Positions 40,889-48,806 of a DNA stretch of 64,000 bases are shown here, piece by piece. The notes beneath the pieces are model-generated. The model was not told the DNA's origin. It made no database searches and saw only the letters and a program-made list of their open reading frames with translations. Every line of letters starts with the position of its first letter. Positions within the stretch are counted from its first letter, which is position 1. The position numbers and the translations under genes were made by a program. The stretch is from Rhizobiaceae bacterium (GTDB lineage: Bacteria > Pseudomonadota > Alphaproteobacteria > Rhizobiales > Rhizobiaceae): positions 2,738,501 through 2,802,500 of the forward strand of contig JAMLJC010000001.1 in the NCBI GenBank assembly GCA_023953845.1, in the 5' to 3' direction.

Positions 40889-41620
40889 GTGACTGCTACG
40901 CCGCACATCTACCGGGCTTATGACGACGAGCTGAAATTTCTCACCCGGCGTATCGCCGCCATGGGCGGGCAGGCGGAGCGTATGGTCGATCGCGCCGTCG
41001 CGGCGCTGGTCAACGCGGATGCGGAACTGGCGCAGCAGGTGATGGGCGACGACGCCATGCTCGACGCCGCGCAGCGGGAGATCGATGAGAAGGCCATCGT
41101 GATAATCGCCAGGCGCCAGCCGGTGGCGGGCGATCTTCGCGAGATCATCGGCGCCATCCGCATCGCGTCGGACCTCGAACGGGTGGGGGACCTGGGCAAG
41201 AGCATCGCCAAGCGCGTCGTCGCCGTGACTCAGGTGCGCCAGCCGGTGAGCCTTTTCCGCGGCCTGCGCGGGCTGGCGGAACTGGCGCTGACCCAGTTGA
41301 AGGATGTGCTGGACGTCTACGCTTCGCGATCCGTGGACAGCATCGCGGCCGTCCGCGACCGCGACGGCGAGATCGACGCCATGTACACGTCGCTGTTCCG
41401 CGAACTGCTGACCTACATGATGGAAGACCCGCGCAACATCACGCCCTGCACGCATCTTCTCTTCTGCGCCAAGAACATCGAGCGCATCGGCGACCACGCG
41501 ACCAATATCGTCGAGACGGTCTATTATGTCGCGACAGGCGAGCAGATGCCCGCCGAACGACCGAAGAGCGACAAGAGCCACCGGGTGACGCTTGTGCCTG
41601 TTCCGCAGGCAAAGGGCTGA
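40889..41620 (+). CDS. phoU: Phosphate signalling complex protein PhoU
   Basis: 243 aa from GTG 40889 with GAGGAGC 8 bases before. Two PhoU three-helix repeats with conserved metal-cluster motifs (EIDEKAIVIIARRQPVAGDLREIIGAIRIASDLERVGDLG and LFCAKNIERIGDHATNIVE). PhoU couples the Pst transporter to PhoR and represses the Pho regulon in phosphate excess. Confidence 0.95.
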   Translation: MTATPHIYRAYDDELKFLTRRIAAMGGQAERMVDRAVAALVNADAELAQQVMGDDAMLDAAQREIDEKAIVIIARRQPVAGDLREIIGAIRIASDLERVGDLGKSIAKRVVAVTQVRQPVSLFRGLRGLAELALTQLKDVLDVYASRSVDSIAAVRDRDGEIDAMYTSLFRELLTYMMEDPRNITPCTHLLFCAKNIERIGDHATNIVETVYYVATGEQMPAERPKSDKSHRVTLVPVPQAKG

Positions 41621-41659
41621 CGCCCACTGCCGCTATACGATGATGCCGCTTTTCGGCGA

Positions 41660-42175
41660 TCAGCGGTTGCGACGCCGCTCGGCCGCGGGCTGGAACGCCA
41701 CCGAGGCATGGAACGAGCAATAGGGGCCGCTGTCGCCAACGTCGTTGCCGCAGAAGCTGAAATCTTCCGCCAGCGGGTCGCCGTTCGGCCACTTGCAGGT
41801 CTTTTCGCTGAGCTGGATGAGCTGCAGCTTGCGTGAAATAGGCACGACCACATCGGTGGACGGGCGCGGCTGATGCCGCAGCGTCGGCTCGGCGGCATCG
41901 AATTGCGCCTGGAGCGCGGTGGCGCCGATCGTTGCGGTGACGATGCGCGCGCTGGTCACCGGCTTCGCTGCGGGCTTGGCGCTTCCGTTGCCGGAGGCCT
42001 TCTTCGGCCGCGATCCGCTGCTGGTGGAACGGCCGCGACTCGACAGGTGGAGGCGGTGCACCTTGCCGATGACGGCGTTCCTGCTGACGCCGCCAAGCTG
42101 CGCCGCGATCTGGCTTGCGCTCAGACCTTCAGCCCAAAGCTTTGTCAAGAGTTCAACGCGTTCGTCAGTCCACAT
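41660..42175 (-). CDS. gcrA: GcrA cell-cycle regulator
   Basis: 171 aa. Start at the ATG of MWTDERVELLTKLWAEGLSASQIAAQLGGVSRNAVIGKVHRL, the invariant GcrA opening that forms its DNA-binding helix-turn-helix. The C-terminal part has the sigma70-interacting module with CKWPNGDP, FCGND and PYCSFHASVAF. GcrA recruits sigma70 RNA polymerase to promoters carrying CcrM-methylated GANTC sites. Its upstream region holds a dense GANTC cluster. Confidence 0.95.
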   Translation of the reverse strand: MWTDERVELLTKLWAEGLSASQIAAQLGGVSRNAVIGKVHRLHLSSRGRSTSSGSRPKKASGNGSAKPAAKPVTSARIVTATIGATALQAQFDAAEPTLRHQPRPSTDVVVPISRKLQLIQLSEKTCKWPNGDPLAEDFSFCGNDVGDSGPYCSFHASVAFQPAAERRRNR

Positions 42176-42305
42176 GGGACACGCTCCTTCGCCAGTAGCG
42201 TGCGCAATCGGAATCCAATCCCCAGCCCGGGCTTCCGCCAAGGCTGTGGCACCACATTTACGCAGTGATTTGGTCCGCCGCACGAAATCTTGTTTTCGTT
42301 GGCAA

Positions 42306-42358
42306 GAATCTAACTACCCCGTGACTCCGTGACAAGAGTCCCAAAAGCCACACGAATC
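42306..42358. promoter_or_regulatory. Cluster of four GANTC (CcrM) sites in the gcrA-argD divergent region
   Basis: GAATC 42306, GACTC 42323, GAGTC 42336 and GAATC 42354 lie within 53 bp, with a fifth GAATC at 42211. The region 42176-42567 between the divergent genes is otherwise free of genes and is comparatively AT-rich. GcrA and CcrM act on GANTC in Alphaproteobacteria, so the cluster may make gcrA (and perhaps argD) transcription depend on methylation state. Sites are read directly; function is inferred. Confidence 0.6.
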
Positions 42359-42567
42359 GGTTTTTGCAGTTTTCCCCAACTTGCCGGACAGCGCCGGCAT
42401 GGCGGGGGCGGTTCTGCGGGCGGCTGGTACAGCACGTTTTCGTTGACTTCATGGCCGAAAACCCCAATATGCCGCCCAAAGCCGCGGTCCAGCGGCTTTT
42501 TTAGTTCTCGCCGGCTGATAACGTCGCAACGGCCGATTTGTTCGGCGGGAGGGTTCTGGAGACGAAA

Positions 42568-43764
42568 ATGAGTGGCTCGCCACTGTACGAGACTTTCGCG
42601 CGTGCGCCTCTTGCCTTCGAGCGGGGCGAGGGCTGCTGGCTGGTGACGGCGGACGGCGAGCGATATCTCGACCTGGCGGGCGGCATCGCCGTGAACTCGC
42701 TGGGCCACAGCCATCCGCATCTCGTCGCCGCGCTCACCGAGCAGGCCGGCAAGCTCTGGCATGTGTCGAACCTCTACCAGATCCCGGAGCAGGGCCGGCT
42801 TGGCGAAAGGCTCGTGGAAGCCACTTTCGCCGACAAGGTGTTCTTCACCAATTCCGGCGCCGAGGCGCTCGAATGCGCCGTCAAGACGGCGCGCCGCTAT
42901 CATTATGTGAAAGGCCATCCCGAGCGCTTCCGCATCATTACCTTCGAGGGCGCCTTCCACGGCCGCACGCTGGCGACGATCGCTGCCGGCGGGCAGGCCA
43001 AGTATCTCGAAGGCTTTGGCCCGAAGGTCGACGGTTTCGATCAGGTTCCGTTCGACGACATCGATGCGGCGGAGAAGGCGATCACGCCCGAAACGGCGGC
43101 GATACTTCTGGAGCCGGTCCAGGGGGAGGGCGGCATCCGCTCGTTTCCGTCCGCTTCGCTGAAGCGGCTGCGCGAGCTGTGCCAGAAGCACGGCCTGCTG
43201 CTCATCTTCGACGAGGTGCAATGCGGCATCGGCCGGACCGGAAAGTTGTTCGCGCATGAATGGTCGGGCGTGACCCCCGACATCATGGCCATCGCCAAGG
43301 GTATCGGCGGCGGCTTCCCGATAGGCGCGTGCCTCGCCACCGACGAGGCAGCGGTCGGCATGACCGCGGGTGTTCATGGCACGACGTTCGGCGGCAATCC
43401 GCTCGCCATGGCCGTCGGCAACGCGGTGCTCGACGTGGTGCTGGCCGACGGCTTCCTGGAAGACGTGGCGCGCAAGTCGCTGCTCTTCAAGCAGGGTCTT
43501 GCCGCGATCGCCGACGAGTTTCCCGATGTGATCGCCGGCATTCGCGGCGAGGGCCTGATGCTCGGGCTGAAATGCGTCGTCCCCAACACGAAGGTCGCGG
43601 CGGCGCTGCGCGAGGAGAGGCTGCTCTCGGTCGGCGCGGGCGACAACGTCGTGCGCCTGCTGCCGCCATTGATCATAACCGATGCGGAAATCCGCGAAGG
43701 GCTGGACCGCATTCGCGCGGGCGTTGCGGGCGTCTCGCGGGCGCAGGCGGCAGCGGCGGAATAG
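42568..43764 (+). CDS. argD: Acetylornithine aminotransferase
   Basis: 398 aa. ATG 42568 is chosen because TGGAGACGAAA lies directly before it and the family starts near PLYETFAR. PLP-dependent class III aminotransferase: FFTNSGAEALECAVKTARR, FEGAFHGRTLATIAA, IFDEVQCGIGRTG and the PLP lysine in IMAIAKGIGGGFPIGA (about K245). It makes N-acetylornithine in arginine synthesis. Followed 5 bp later by argF. Confidence 0.95.
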   Translation: MSGSPLYETFARAPLAFERGEGCWLVTADGERYLDLAGGIAVNSLGHSHPHLVAALTEQAGKLWHVSNLYQIPEQGRLGERLVEATFADKVFFTNSGAEALECAVKTARRYHYVKGHPERFRIITFEGAFHGRTLATIAAGGQAKYLEGFGPKVDGFDQVPFDDIDAAEKAITPETAAILLEPVQGEGGIRSFPSASLKRLRELCQKHGLLLIFDEVQCGIGRTGKLFAHEWSGVTPDIMAIAKGIGGGFPIGACLATDEAAVGMTAGVHGTTFGGNPLAMAVGNAVLDVVLADGFLEDVARKSLLFKQGLAAIADEFPDVIAGIRGEGLMLGLKCVVPNTKVAAALREERLLSVGAGDNVVRLLPPLIITDAEIREGLDRIRAGVAGVSRAQAAAAE

Positions 43765-43769
43765 CAATC

Positions 43770-44681
43770 ATGACGATCAGACATTTCACCGATCTGTCGG
43801 CCGTTTCCGCCGTGGACCTGCGCGCCATGCTCGACGACGCGATGGCGCGGAAGAGCCGTCTCAAGGCAGGCGAGCGCTCGAAGCCATTCGAGGGCAAGGT
43901 GCTCGCGATGATCTTCGACAAGCCGTCCACGCGCACCCGCGTTTCCTTCGATGTCGCCATGCGTCAGCTCGGCGGCGAGACGATCATGCTGACCGGCGCC
44001 GAGATGCAGCTCGGGCGCAGCGAGACCATCGCCGACACGGCCAAGGTGCTGTCGCGCTATGTCGACGCCATCATGATCCGCACCACGGCGCACGAACGCC
44101 TGCTCGAATTGACCGAGAACGCGACCGTGCCCGTCATCAACGGCCTGACGGACGACACCCATCCCTGTCAGCTTATGGCCGATATCATGACCTTCGAGGA
44201 GCATCGCGGTCCGGTGAAGGGCAGAACCTTCGCCTGGTCCGGCGACGGCAACAACGTGCTGCATTCGATGCTGGAGGCGTCGGCCCGTTTCAGCTTCAAC
44301 CTCAATGTCGCCGTGCCGGAAGGCAGCGAGCCACGCGCGGATTTCGTCAAATGGGCGCGCGACAATGGCGGCGCGGTCAATTTCACGCGGAGCGCCGAGG
44401 AAGCCGTCGAGGGCGCCGATTGCGTCGTCACCGATTGCTGGGTGTCGATGGGTCAGGAGCATCGGGCGCGCGGCCACAACGTCTTCCTGCCCTATCAGGT
44501 GAATGCCGCGCTGATGGCGCGCGCCAGGCCGGACGCGCTGTTCATGCACTGCCTCCCGGCCCATCGCGGCGAGGAGGTGACCGACGAGGTCATCGACGGC
44601 CCGCATTCGGTCGTCTTCGACGAGGCCGAGAACCGGCTGCATGCCCAGAAGGCGGTTCTCGCCTGGTGCCTCGGCGCTTGA
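43770..44681 (+). CDS. argF: Ornithine carbamoyltransferase
   Basis: 303 aa. Carbamoyl-phosphate motif STRTR at 53-57, HPCQ at about 131-134 and HCLP at about 260-263 with the ornithine-binding DCWVSMGQE segment. Forms citrulline from ornithine and carbamoyl phosphate. In operon with argD. Confidence 0.96.
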   Translation: MTIRHFTDLSAVSAVDLRAMLDDAMARKSRLKAGERSKPFEGKVLAMIFDKPSTRTRVSFDVAMRQLGGETIMLTGAEMQLGRSETIADTAKVLSRYVDAIMIRTTAHERLLELTENATVPVINGLTDDTHPCQLMADIMTFEEHRGPVKGRTFAWSGDGNNVLHSMLEASARFSFNLNVAVPEGSEPRADFVKWARDNGGAVNFTRSAEEAVEGADCVVTDCWVSMGQEHRARGHNVFLPYQVNAALMARARPDALFMHCLPAHRGEEVTDEVIDGPHSVVFDEAENRLHAQKAVLAWCLGA

Positions 44682-44734
44682 ATGCGATACCGGCGGCCCC
44701 TATCTGAGCCGCATCACGGAATGAACGATAAAGC

Positions 44735-44781
44735 GTCGTCCGGGCCGCCGCTCTTTGCGGTCGCCCGGACGACCGCGTTTT
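44735..44781 (+). terminator. Intrinsic terminator after argF
   Basis: GTCGTCCGGGC (44735-44745) pairs perfectly with GCCCGGACGAC (44763-44773). An inner GCCGC/GCGG pairing lies between, and CGCGTTTT follows. It lies 53 bp after argF and directly before hslO. Confidence 0.7.
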
Positions 44782-44793
44782 GGAGTCGCGAAA

Positions 44794-45777
44794 TTGGCTG
44801 AAGCAGGAATAAAGCTCGGTGAATTCGGCTTTGCCGGAGACGATCACGTCGTGCCTTTCGAGGTCGCGGCGCTGGATATGCGCGGCCGTACCGTCCAGGT
44901 TGGGCCGCTGCTCGACCAGATCCTCGGCCGGCACGACTATCCGGAGCCCGTCGCGCGCCTGCTGGCCGAGGCGGTCGTCCTCACCGCGCTGCTCGGCACG
45001 TCGCTGAAGTTCGAAGGCAAGTTCATCCTGCAGACGCGGACGGACGGCCCGGTCGACATGCTGGTCGCTGACTTCTCGACGCCGGATGCGATGCGCGCCT
45101 ATGCGCGCTTCGATGCCGAGCGTCTTGCTGCGGCGGTCGAGGCCGGCGAGGATGCGCCCGCCGATCTGCTCGGCAAGGGCGTGCTCGCGCTGACCATCGA
45201 TCAGGGCGCACACACGCAGCGCTATCAGGGCATCGTGCAGCTCGACGGTACGTCCTTCGAGGACGCCGCGCGCAGCTATTTCCGCCAGTCCGAGCAGATC
45301 CCGACGGATGTGCGCCTTGCCGTCGCGCGGCAGCGCCTGCCGGGAGCCGGCGGCGAGCACTGGCGCGCCGGCGGCCTCATCGCGCAGTTCCTTCCCGATG
45401 CGCCGGAGCGCCTTCAGCGTCCCGACCTGCCGGGCGGCGACGGCGACAATGGCGATGACGACGGTCAGGTCGACGATTCCTGGCGGGAGGTTCAGGCGCT
45501 CATCAGCACCATCGAGCCGACCGAGCTGATCGATCCGACGACGGGCGCAGAGCGCCTGCTCTACAGCCTGTTCCACGAGCATGGCGTGCGCGTTTTCGAA
45601 GGCGTGCGCATTGCTGACCGCTGCAGTTGCTCGCGCGACAAGATCCGCGGCATTCTCGACGGCTTTTCGGCCGAGGAGATCGGCGACAGCGTGGAGGACG
45701 GACGGATCAAAGTCGACTGCGAGTTCTGCTCGAAGTCCTACGAGTTCGATCCGGCGGAATTCGTGGCGGCCGAATAG
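44794..45777 (+). CDS. hslO: Redox-regulated molecular chaperone Hsp33
   Basis: 327 aa from TTG 44794 (a longer ATG start at 44755 would run through the terminator hairpin). Conserved core LLARAVVLTALLGTSLKFEGKFILQT and VRRDCSCSR-type zinc site. The C-terminal CSC (about 278) and CEFC (about 309) are the four zinc-binding cysteines of the redox switch. Active as a holdase when oxidised. Confidence 0.9.
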   Translation: MAEAGIKLGEFGFAGDDHVVPFEVAALDMRGRTVQVGPLLDQILGRHDYPEPVARLLAEAVVLTALLGTSLKFEGKFILQTRTDGPVDMLVADFSTPDAMRAYARFDAERLAAAVEAGEDAPADLLGKGVLALTIDQGAHTQRYQGIVQLDGTSFEDAARSYFRQSEQIPTDVRLAVARQRLPGAGGEHWRAGGLIAQFLPDAPERLQRPDLPGGDGDNGDDDGQVDDSWREVQALISTIEPTELIDPTTGAERLLYSLFHEHGVRVFEGVRIADRCSCSRDKIRGILDGFSAEEIGDSVEDGRIKVDCEFCSKSYEFDPAEFVAAE

Positions 45778-45783
45778 GCCCGC

Positions 45784-46176
45784 TCAGTTGACCGTCCGGG
45801 AGTCGCCCGGCAGATCGAGCGAGAAGGCGGGGATGGCGACGTCGAAAAGCTCGCCCTGCTTGTTGCGCATCGTGTAGCGCCCGATCATGATTCCCGACGG
45901 TGTCGAGAGCGGACAGCCGGACGTGTACTGGTAACTGTCGCCCGGATCGAGTTCCGGCTGTTCCCCGACCACGCCCGGCCCGCGCACTTCCTCGATGCGT
46001 CCGTGCCCGTCGGTGATGCGCCAGTAGCGCGTCAGCAGCTGCACGAAATCGTCGGACTGGTTGTCTATCGTCACGCGATAGCCCCAGAAATACCGGCCTT
46101 CTCCCGGATCGGAGCGGTCCGGGAGATAGAACGGCTCGACCGTGACCTCGATCTGGCGCGTGACGGCGCGATACAT
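45784..46176 (-). CDS. apaG: ApaG (Co2+/Mg2+ efflux-associated) domain protein
   Basis: 130 aa, full family length. Fibronectin-III-like fold with VTVEPFYLPDRSDPGEGRYFWGYRVTIDN, a glycine loop GPGVVGEQPELDPGDSYQYTSG and GIMIGRYTM. Molecular function is unsettled. Convergent with hslO, 6 bp between stops. Confidence 0.93.
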   Translation of the reverse strand: MYRAVTRQIEVTVEPFYLPDRSDPGEGRYFWGYRVTIDNQSDDFVQLLTRYWRITDGHGRIEEVRGPGVVGEQPELDPGDSYQYTSGCPLSTPSGIMIGRYTMRNKQGELFDVAIPAFSLDLPGDSRTVN

Positions 46177-46231
46177 GCCAGCTCCTTTCGTGGAAGAGTA
46201 GCAGGTTCCCCGCCCGTCGGTCGAGACGGCG

Positions 46232-47419
46232 CTACGACTTCAGGGCCGCGTCGAGGTCGGCGATCAGATCGTCGGCATCCTCCAGCCCCACCGAAAGGCG
46301 CAGCGTGCCGGGCCCGATGCCGAGTTCGGCGCGCGCGGCGTCCGCCAGATTCTTGTGCGTTGTCGTTGCCGGATGGGTTATCAGGCTCTTGGCGTCGCCG
46401 AGATTGTTGGAGATCTTGATGATGCCGAGACCGTTCTGCAACCGGAACGCCGCCTGTTTGTCCTTCATGTCGAAGCAGATCAGCGTCGAGCCTCCGGTCA
46501 TCTGCCTCTTCACGAGATCGGCCTGCGGATGATCCGGCCGTCCGGGATAGATCAGGCGCGTGACGGTTTTTTGCCCCGCGAGGAAATCCGCGATCTTCGC
46601 CGCGCTTTCCGTCTGCTGCTTCACCCGGATCGGCAGGGTCTCCAGCCCCTTCAGCAGCGTCCAGGCGTTGAAGGGCGAAAGGCTCGGCCCCGTGTGCCGG
46701 AAATAGTCGTGCAGGTTCTCGTCGATCCATTTCTTGTCCGACAGCACGATGCCGCCGAGACAGCGGCCCTGGCCGTCTATGTGCTTGGTCGCCGAGTAGA
46801 CGACGACATGCGCGCCGAGTTCCAGCGGCTTCTGCTGCAGCGGCGTCGCGAACACATTGTCCACCACCACGCGCGCGCCGATGGCGTTTGCGATCTTCGT
46901 GACGGCCGCGATGTCGATCACTTCGAGCGTCGGGTTGGTCGGGCTTTCGAGGAAGAACAGTTTCGTGTTCGGCCGCACCGCCCTTTCCCAGTTGGCGATG
47001 TCGGTGCCGTCCACCAGCGTGGATTCAATGCCGTATTTCGGCATCAGCGTCTCGACCACCCAGCGGCAGGACCCGAACAGGGCGCGCGCCGCCACCACAT
47101 GGTCGCCGGCCTTGACGCTGCAGAGCAGCGCCGCGCTGACCGCCGCCATGCCCGACGCCATGGCGCGCGCGTCTTCGGCCCCTTCCAGCGCGCACATGCG
47201 CTTCTCGAACATGTCGACGGTCGGATTGGCGTAGCGCGAATAGATGAAGCCCGGCTCCTCGCCCTTGAAGCGCGCTTCAGCCGCTTCCGCCGTGTCGTAG
47301 ACATAGCCCTGGGTGAGATAGATCGCTTCGGAAGTCTCGCCGAAGCCCGAGCGTAGCGTGCCGCCATGAACCATCGCGGTCTGCGGCTTCCAGTTCCTGT
47401 CGTCAGTGCCCATCGCCAT
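46232..47419 (-). CDS. metZ: O-succinylhomoserine sulfhydrylase
   Basis: 395 aa from ATG 47419; ATG 47413 and TTG 47425 are alternatives. Cys/Met metabolism PLP enzyme with TEAIYLTQGYVYDTAEAAEARF, SRYANPTVDMFEKRMCALEGAEDA, PLP lysine in VVYSATKHIDGQGR (about K211) and LSVGLEDADDLIADL. It makes homocysteine from O-succinylhomoserine and sulfide. A SAM-II riboswitch and terminator precede it, giving methionine/SAM feedback. Confidence 0.92.
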   Translation of the reverse strand: MAMGTDDRNWKPQTAMVHGGTLRSGFGETSEAIYLTQGYVYDTAEAAEARFKGEEPGFIYSRYANPTVDMFEKRMCALEGAEDARAMASGMAAVSAALLCSVKAGDHVVAARALFGSCRWVVETLMPKYGIESTLVDGTDIANWERAVRPNTKLFFLESPTNPTLEVIDIAAVTKIANAIGARVVVDNVFATPLQQKPLELGAHVVVYSATKHIDGQGRCLGGIVLSDKKWIDENLHDYFRHTGPSLSPFNAWTLLKGLETLPIRVKQQTESAAKIADFLAGQKTVTRLIYPGRPDHPQADLVKRQMTGGSTLICFDMKDKQAAFRLQNGLGIIKISNNLGDAKSLITHPATTTHKNLADAARAELGIGPGTLRLSVGLEDADDLIADLDAALKS

Positions 47420-47423
47420 ATCC

Positions 47424-47459
47424 AAAACAAAAAAACCGGCCGCGAAAGTCGCAACCGGT
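47424..47459 (-). terminator. Intrinsic terminator downstream of the SAM-II aptamer
   Basis: On the minus strand ACCGGTTGCGA pairs with TCGCGGCCGGT (11 bp with two G-T wobbles) around a CTT loop at 47435-47459, followed by TTTTTTTGTTTT. It ends just before the metZ start, so termination here would silence metZ. It lies about 20 bases after the aptamer. Confidence 0.8.
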
Positions 47460-47480
47460 CCATACGGCCTTGCGGCCCAC

Positions 47481-47537
47481 GGTCCTTTAGCGACTTGTTT
47501 AACGTGGCTGCAAGCCGACCGGCCAAATCACCACGGG
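47481..47537 (-). promoter_or_regulatory. SAM-II riboswitch controlling metZ
   Basis: Minus strand: P1 CGTGG (47535-47531) pairs with CCACG (47507-47503). The conserved loop sequences TGATTTG, CTTGCAG, GTTAAA and GCTAAAGG follow in the SAM-II order, and GGTC (47520-47517) can pair with GACC (47484-47481) to form the pseudoknot. SAM-II aptamers lie before methionine genes in Alphaproteobacteria and shut them off when SAM is abundant. Confidence 0.88.
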
Positions 47538-47634
47538 ATAAGCTTCCCTTAGACCTCGGCCGGGCTTGCGTCAATTCCCGTCATCATTAAACGTCCCTCC
47601 GCATTGGACGTCCCGGCCGGGACTGGAGTTCGCG

Positions 47635-48726
47635 TTGCGGCAGACAGGCATTCTTCCGGACGAACATATTGCGGCGCTCTTCTCGAAGGGCGCGCTGGCG
47701 TCCGCGCGGTCGCTGGATGCGGACCAGATCCAGCCCGCCAGCCTCGACCTGCGCCTCGGAGAGAAAGCCTATCGCGTCCGCGCCAGCTTCCTTCCAGGCC
47801 CGGACAGCCTCGTCGCCGACAAGCTCGACCGGCTGAAATTGCACGAGATCGACCTGACGCACGGTGCGGTGCTGGAGACGGGTTGCGTCTACATCGTCCC
47901 GTTGCTGGAGACGCTGGCTCTGCCGGCAGATGTTTCCGCTTCCGCCAATCCGAAAAGCTCCACGGGGCGCCTCGACATATTCACCCGCGTCATGACCGAC
48001 CGGGGAGGTGAGTTCGACAAGATCGCCGCGGGCTATCACGGCCCTCTCTACATGGAGGTCAGCCCGCGGACCTTCCCGATCGTGGCGCGCACCGGTTCGC
48101 GCCTCTCGCAGATACGCTTCCGCACCGGGCATGCGCTGTTGTCGGAGGGCGAGCTTGCGGATCTGCATCGCACCGAGACGCTGGTGGCCGTCGATCCGCC
48201 CAACATCAATGGCGGCGGCATCGCGCTGTCCATCGACCTGCGCGGAGGCGCGGACGATCTGATCGGCTATCGCGGCAAGCATCACACATCGGTCGTCGAC
48301 GTCGACAAGCGCGCCGCCAACGACTTGCTCGATTTCTGGGAGCCGCTTTACGGTCGAAATCGCGGCGAGCTGATCCTCGACCCCGACGAGTTCTACATTC
48401 TCGTCTCGCGCGAAGCCGTGCACGTGCCGCCGCTCTACGCCGCGGAGATGACGCCCTTCGATCCGCTGGTGGGCGAATTCCGCGTCCACTATGCCGGCTT
48501 CTTCGATCCCGGTTTTGGCCACTCCGCCGCCGGCGGCACCGGCAGCCGCGCGGTGCTTGAGGTGCGCAGCCACGAAGTGCCTTTCATTCTCGAACACGGG
48601 CAGATCGTCGGCCGTCTGGTCTACGAGCATATGCTGGCGCGCCCGAAGGCGCTTTACGGCAGCGACCTCGGCTCGAACTACCAGGCGCAGGGCCTGAAGC
48701 TCTCGAAGCATTTTCGCGCGTCCTGA
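47635..48726 (+). CDS. dcd: 2'-deoxycytidine 5'-triphosphate deaminase (alphaproteobacterial type)
   Basis: 363 aa from TTG 47635, which begins the conserved RQTGILPDEHIAALFSKGAL; an in-frame TTG at 47566 is less likely. Two tandem dUTPase-fold halves can be seen: IQPASLDLRLGEKAYRVRASFLPG and ETLALPADVSASANPKSSTGRLDIFTRVMTD in the first half, EFYILVSREAVHVPPLYAAEM and FFDPGFG in the second. Converts dCTP to dUTP for thymidylate supply. Confidence 0.85.
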   Translation: MRQTGILPDEHIAALFSKGALASARSLDADQIQPASLDLRLGEKAYRVRASFLPGPDSLVADKLDRLKLHEIDLTHGAVLETGCVYIVPLLETLALPADVSASANPKSSTGRLDIFTRVMTDRGGEFDKIAAGYHGPLYMEVSPRTFPIVARTGSRLSQIRFRTGHALLSEGELADLHRTETLVAVDPPNINGGGIALSIDLRGGADDLIGYRGKHHTSVVDVDKRAANDLLDFWEPLYGRNRGELILDPDEFYILVSREAVHVPPLYAAEMTPFDPLVGEFRVHYAGFFDPGFGHSAAGGTGSRAVLEVRSHEVPFILEHGQIVGRLVYEHMLARPKALYGSDLGSNYQAQGLKLSKHFRAS

Positions 48727-48806
48727 CATTCTTTCCGGCTGGATTTGGCACTGGCGTCCTGGCGGCTTTCGCCGTATCAAGCCGCGCGTTCTCACGAGGT
48801 GCACTG

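Noticed and set aside
43374..44642. Minus-strand open frame opposite argD/argF
   Set aside because: argD and argF have all catalytic motifs on the plus strand; the antisense frame has none.
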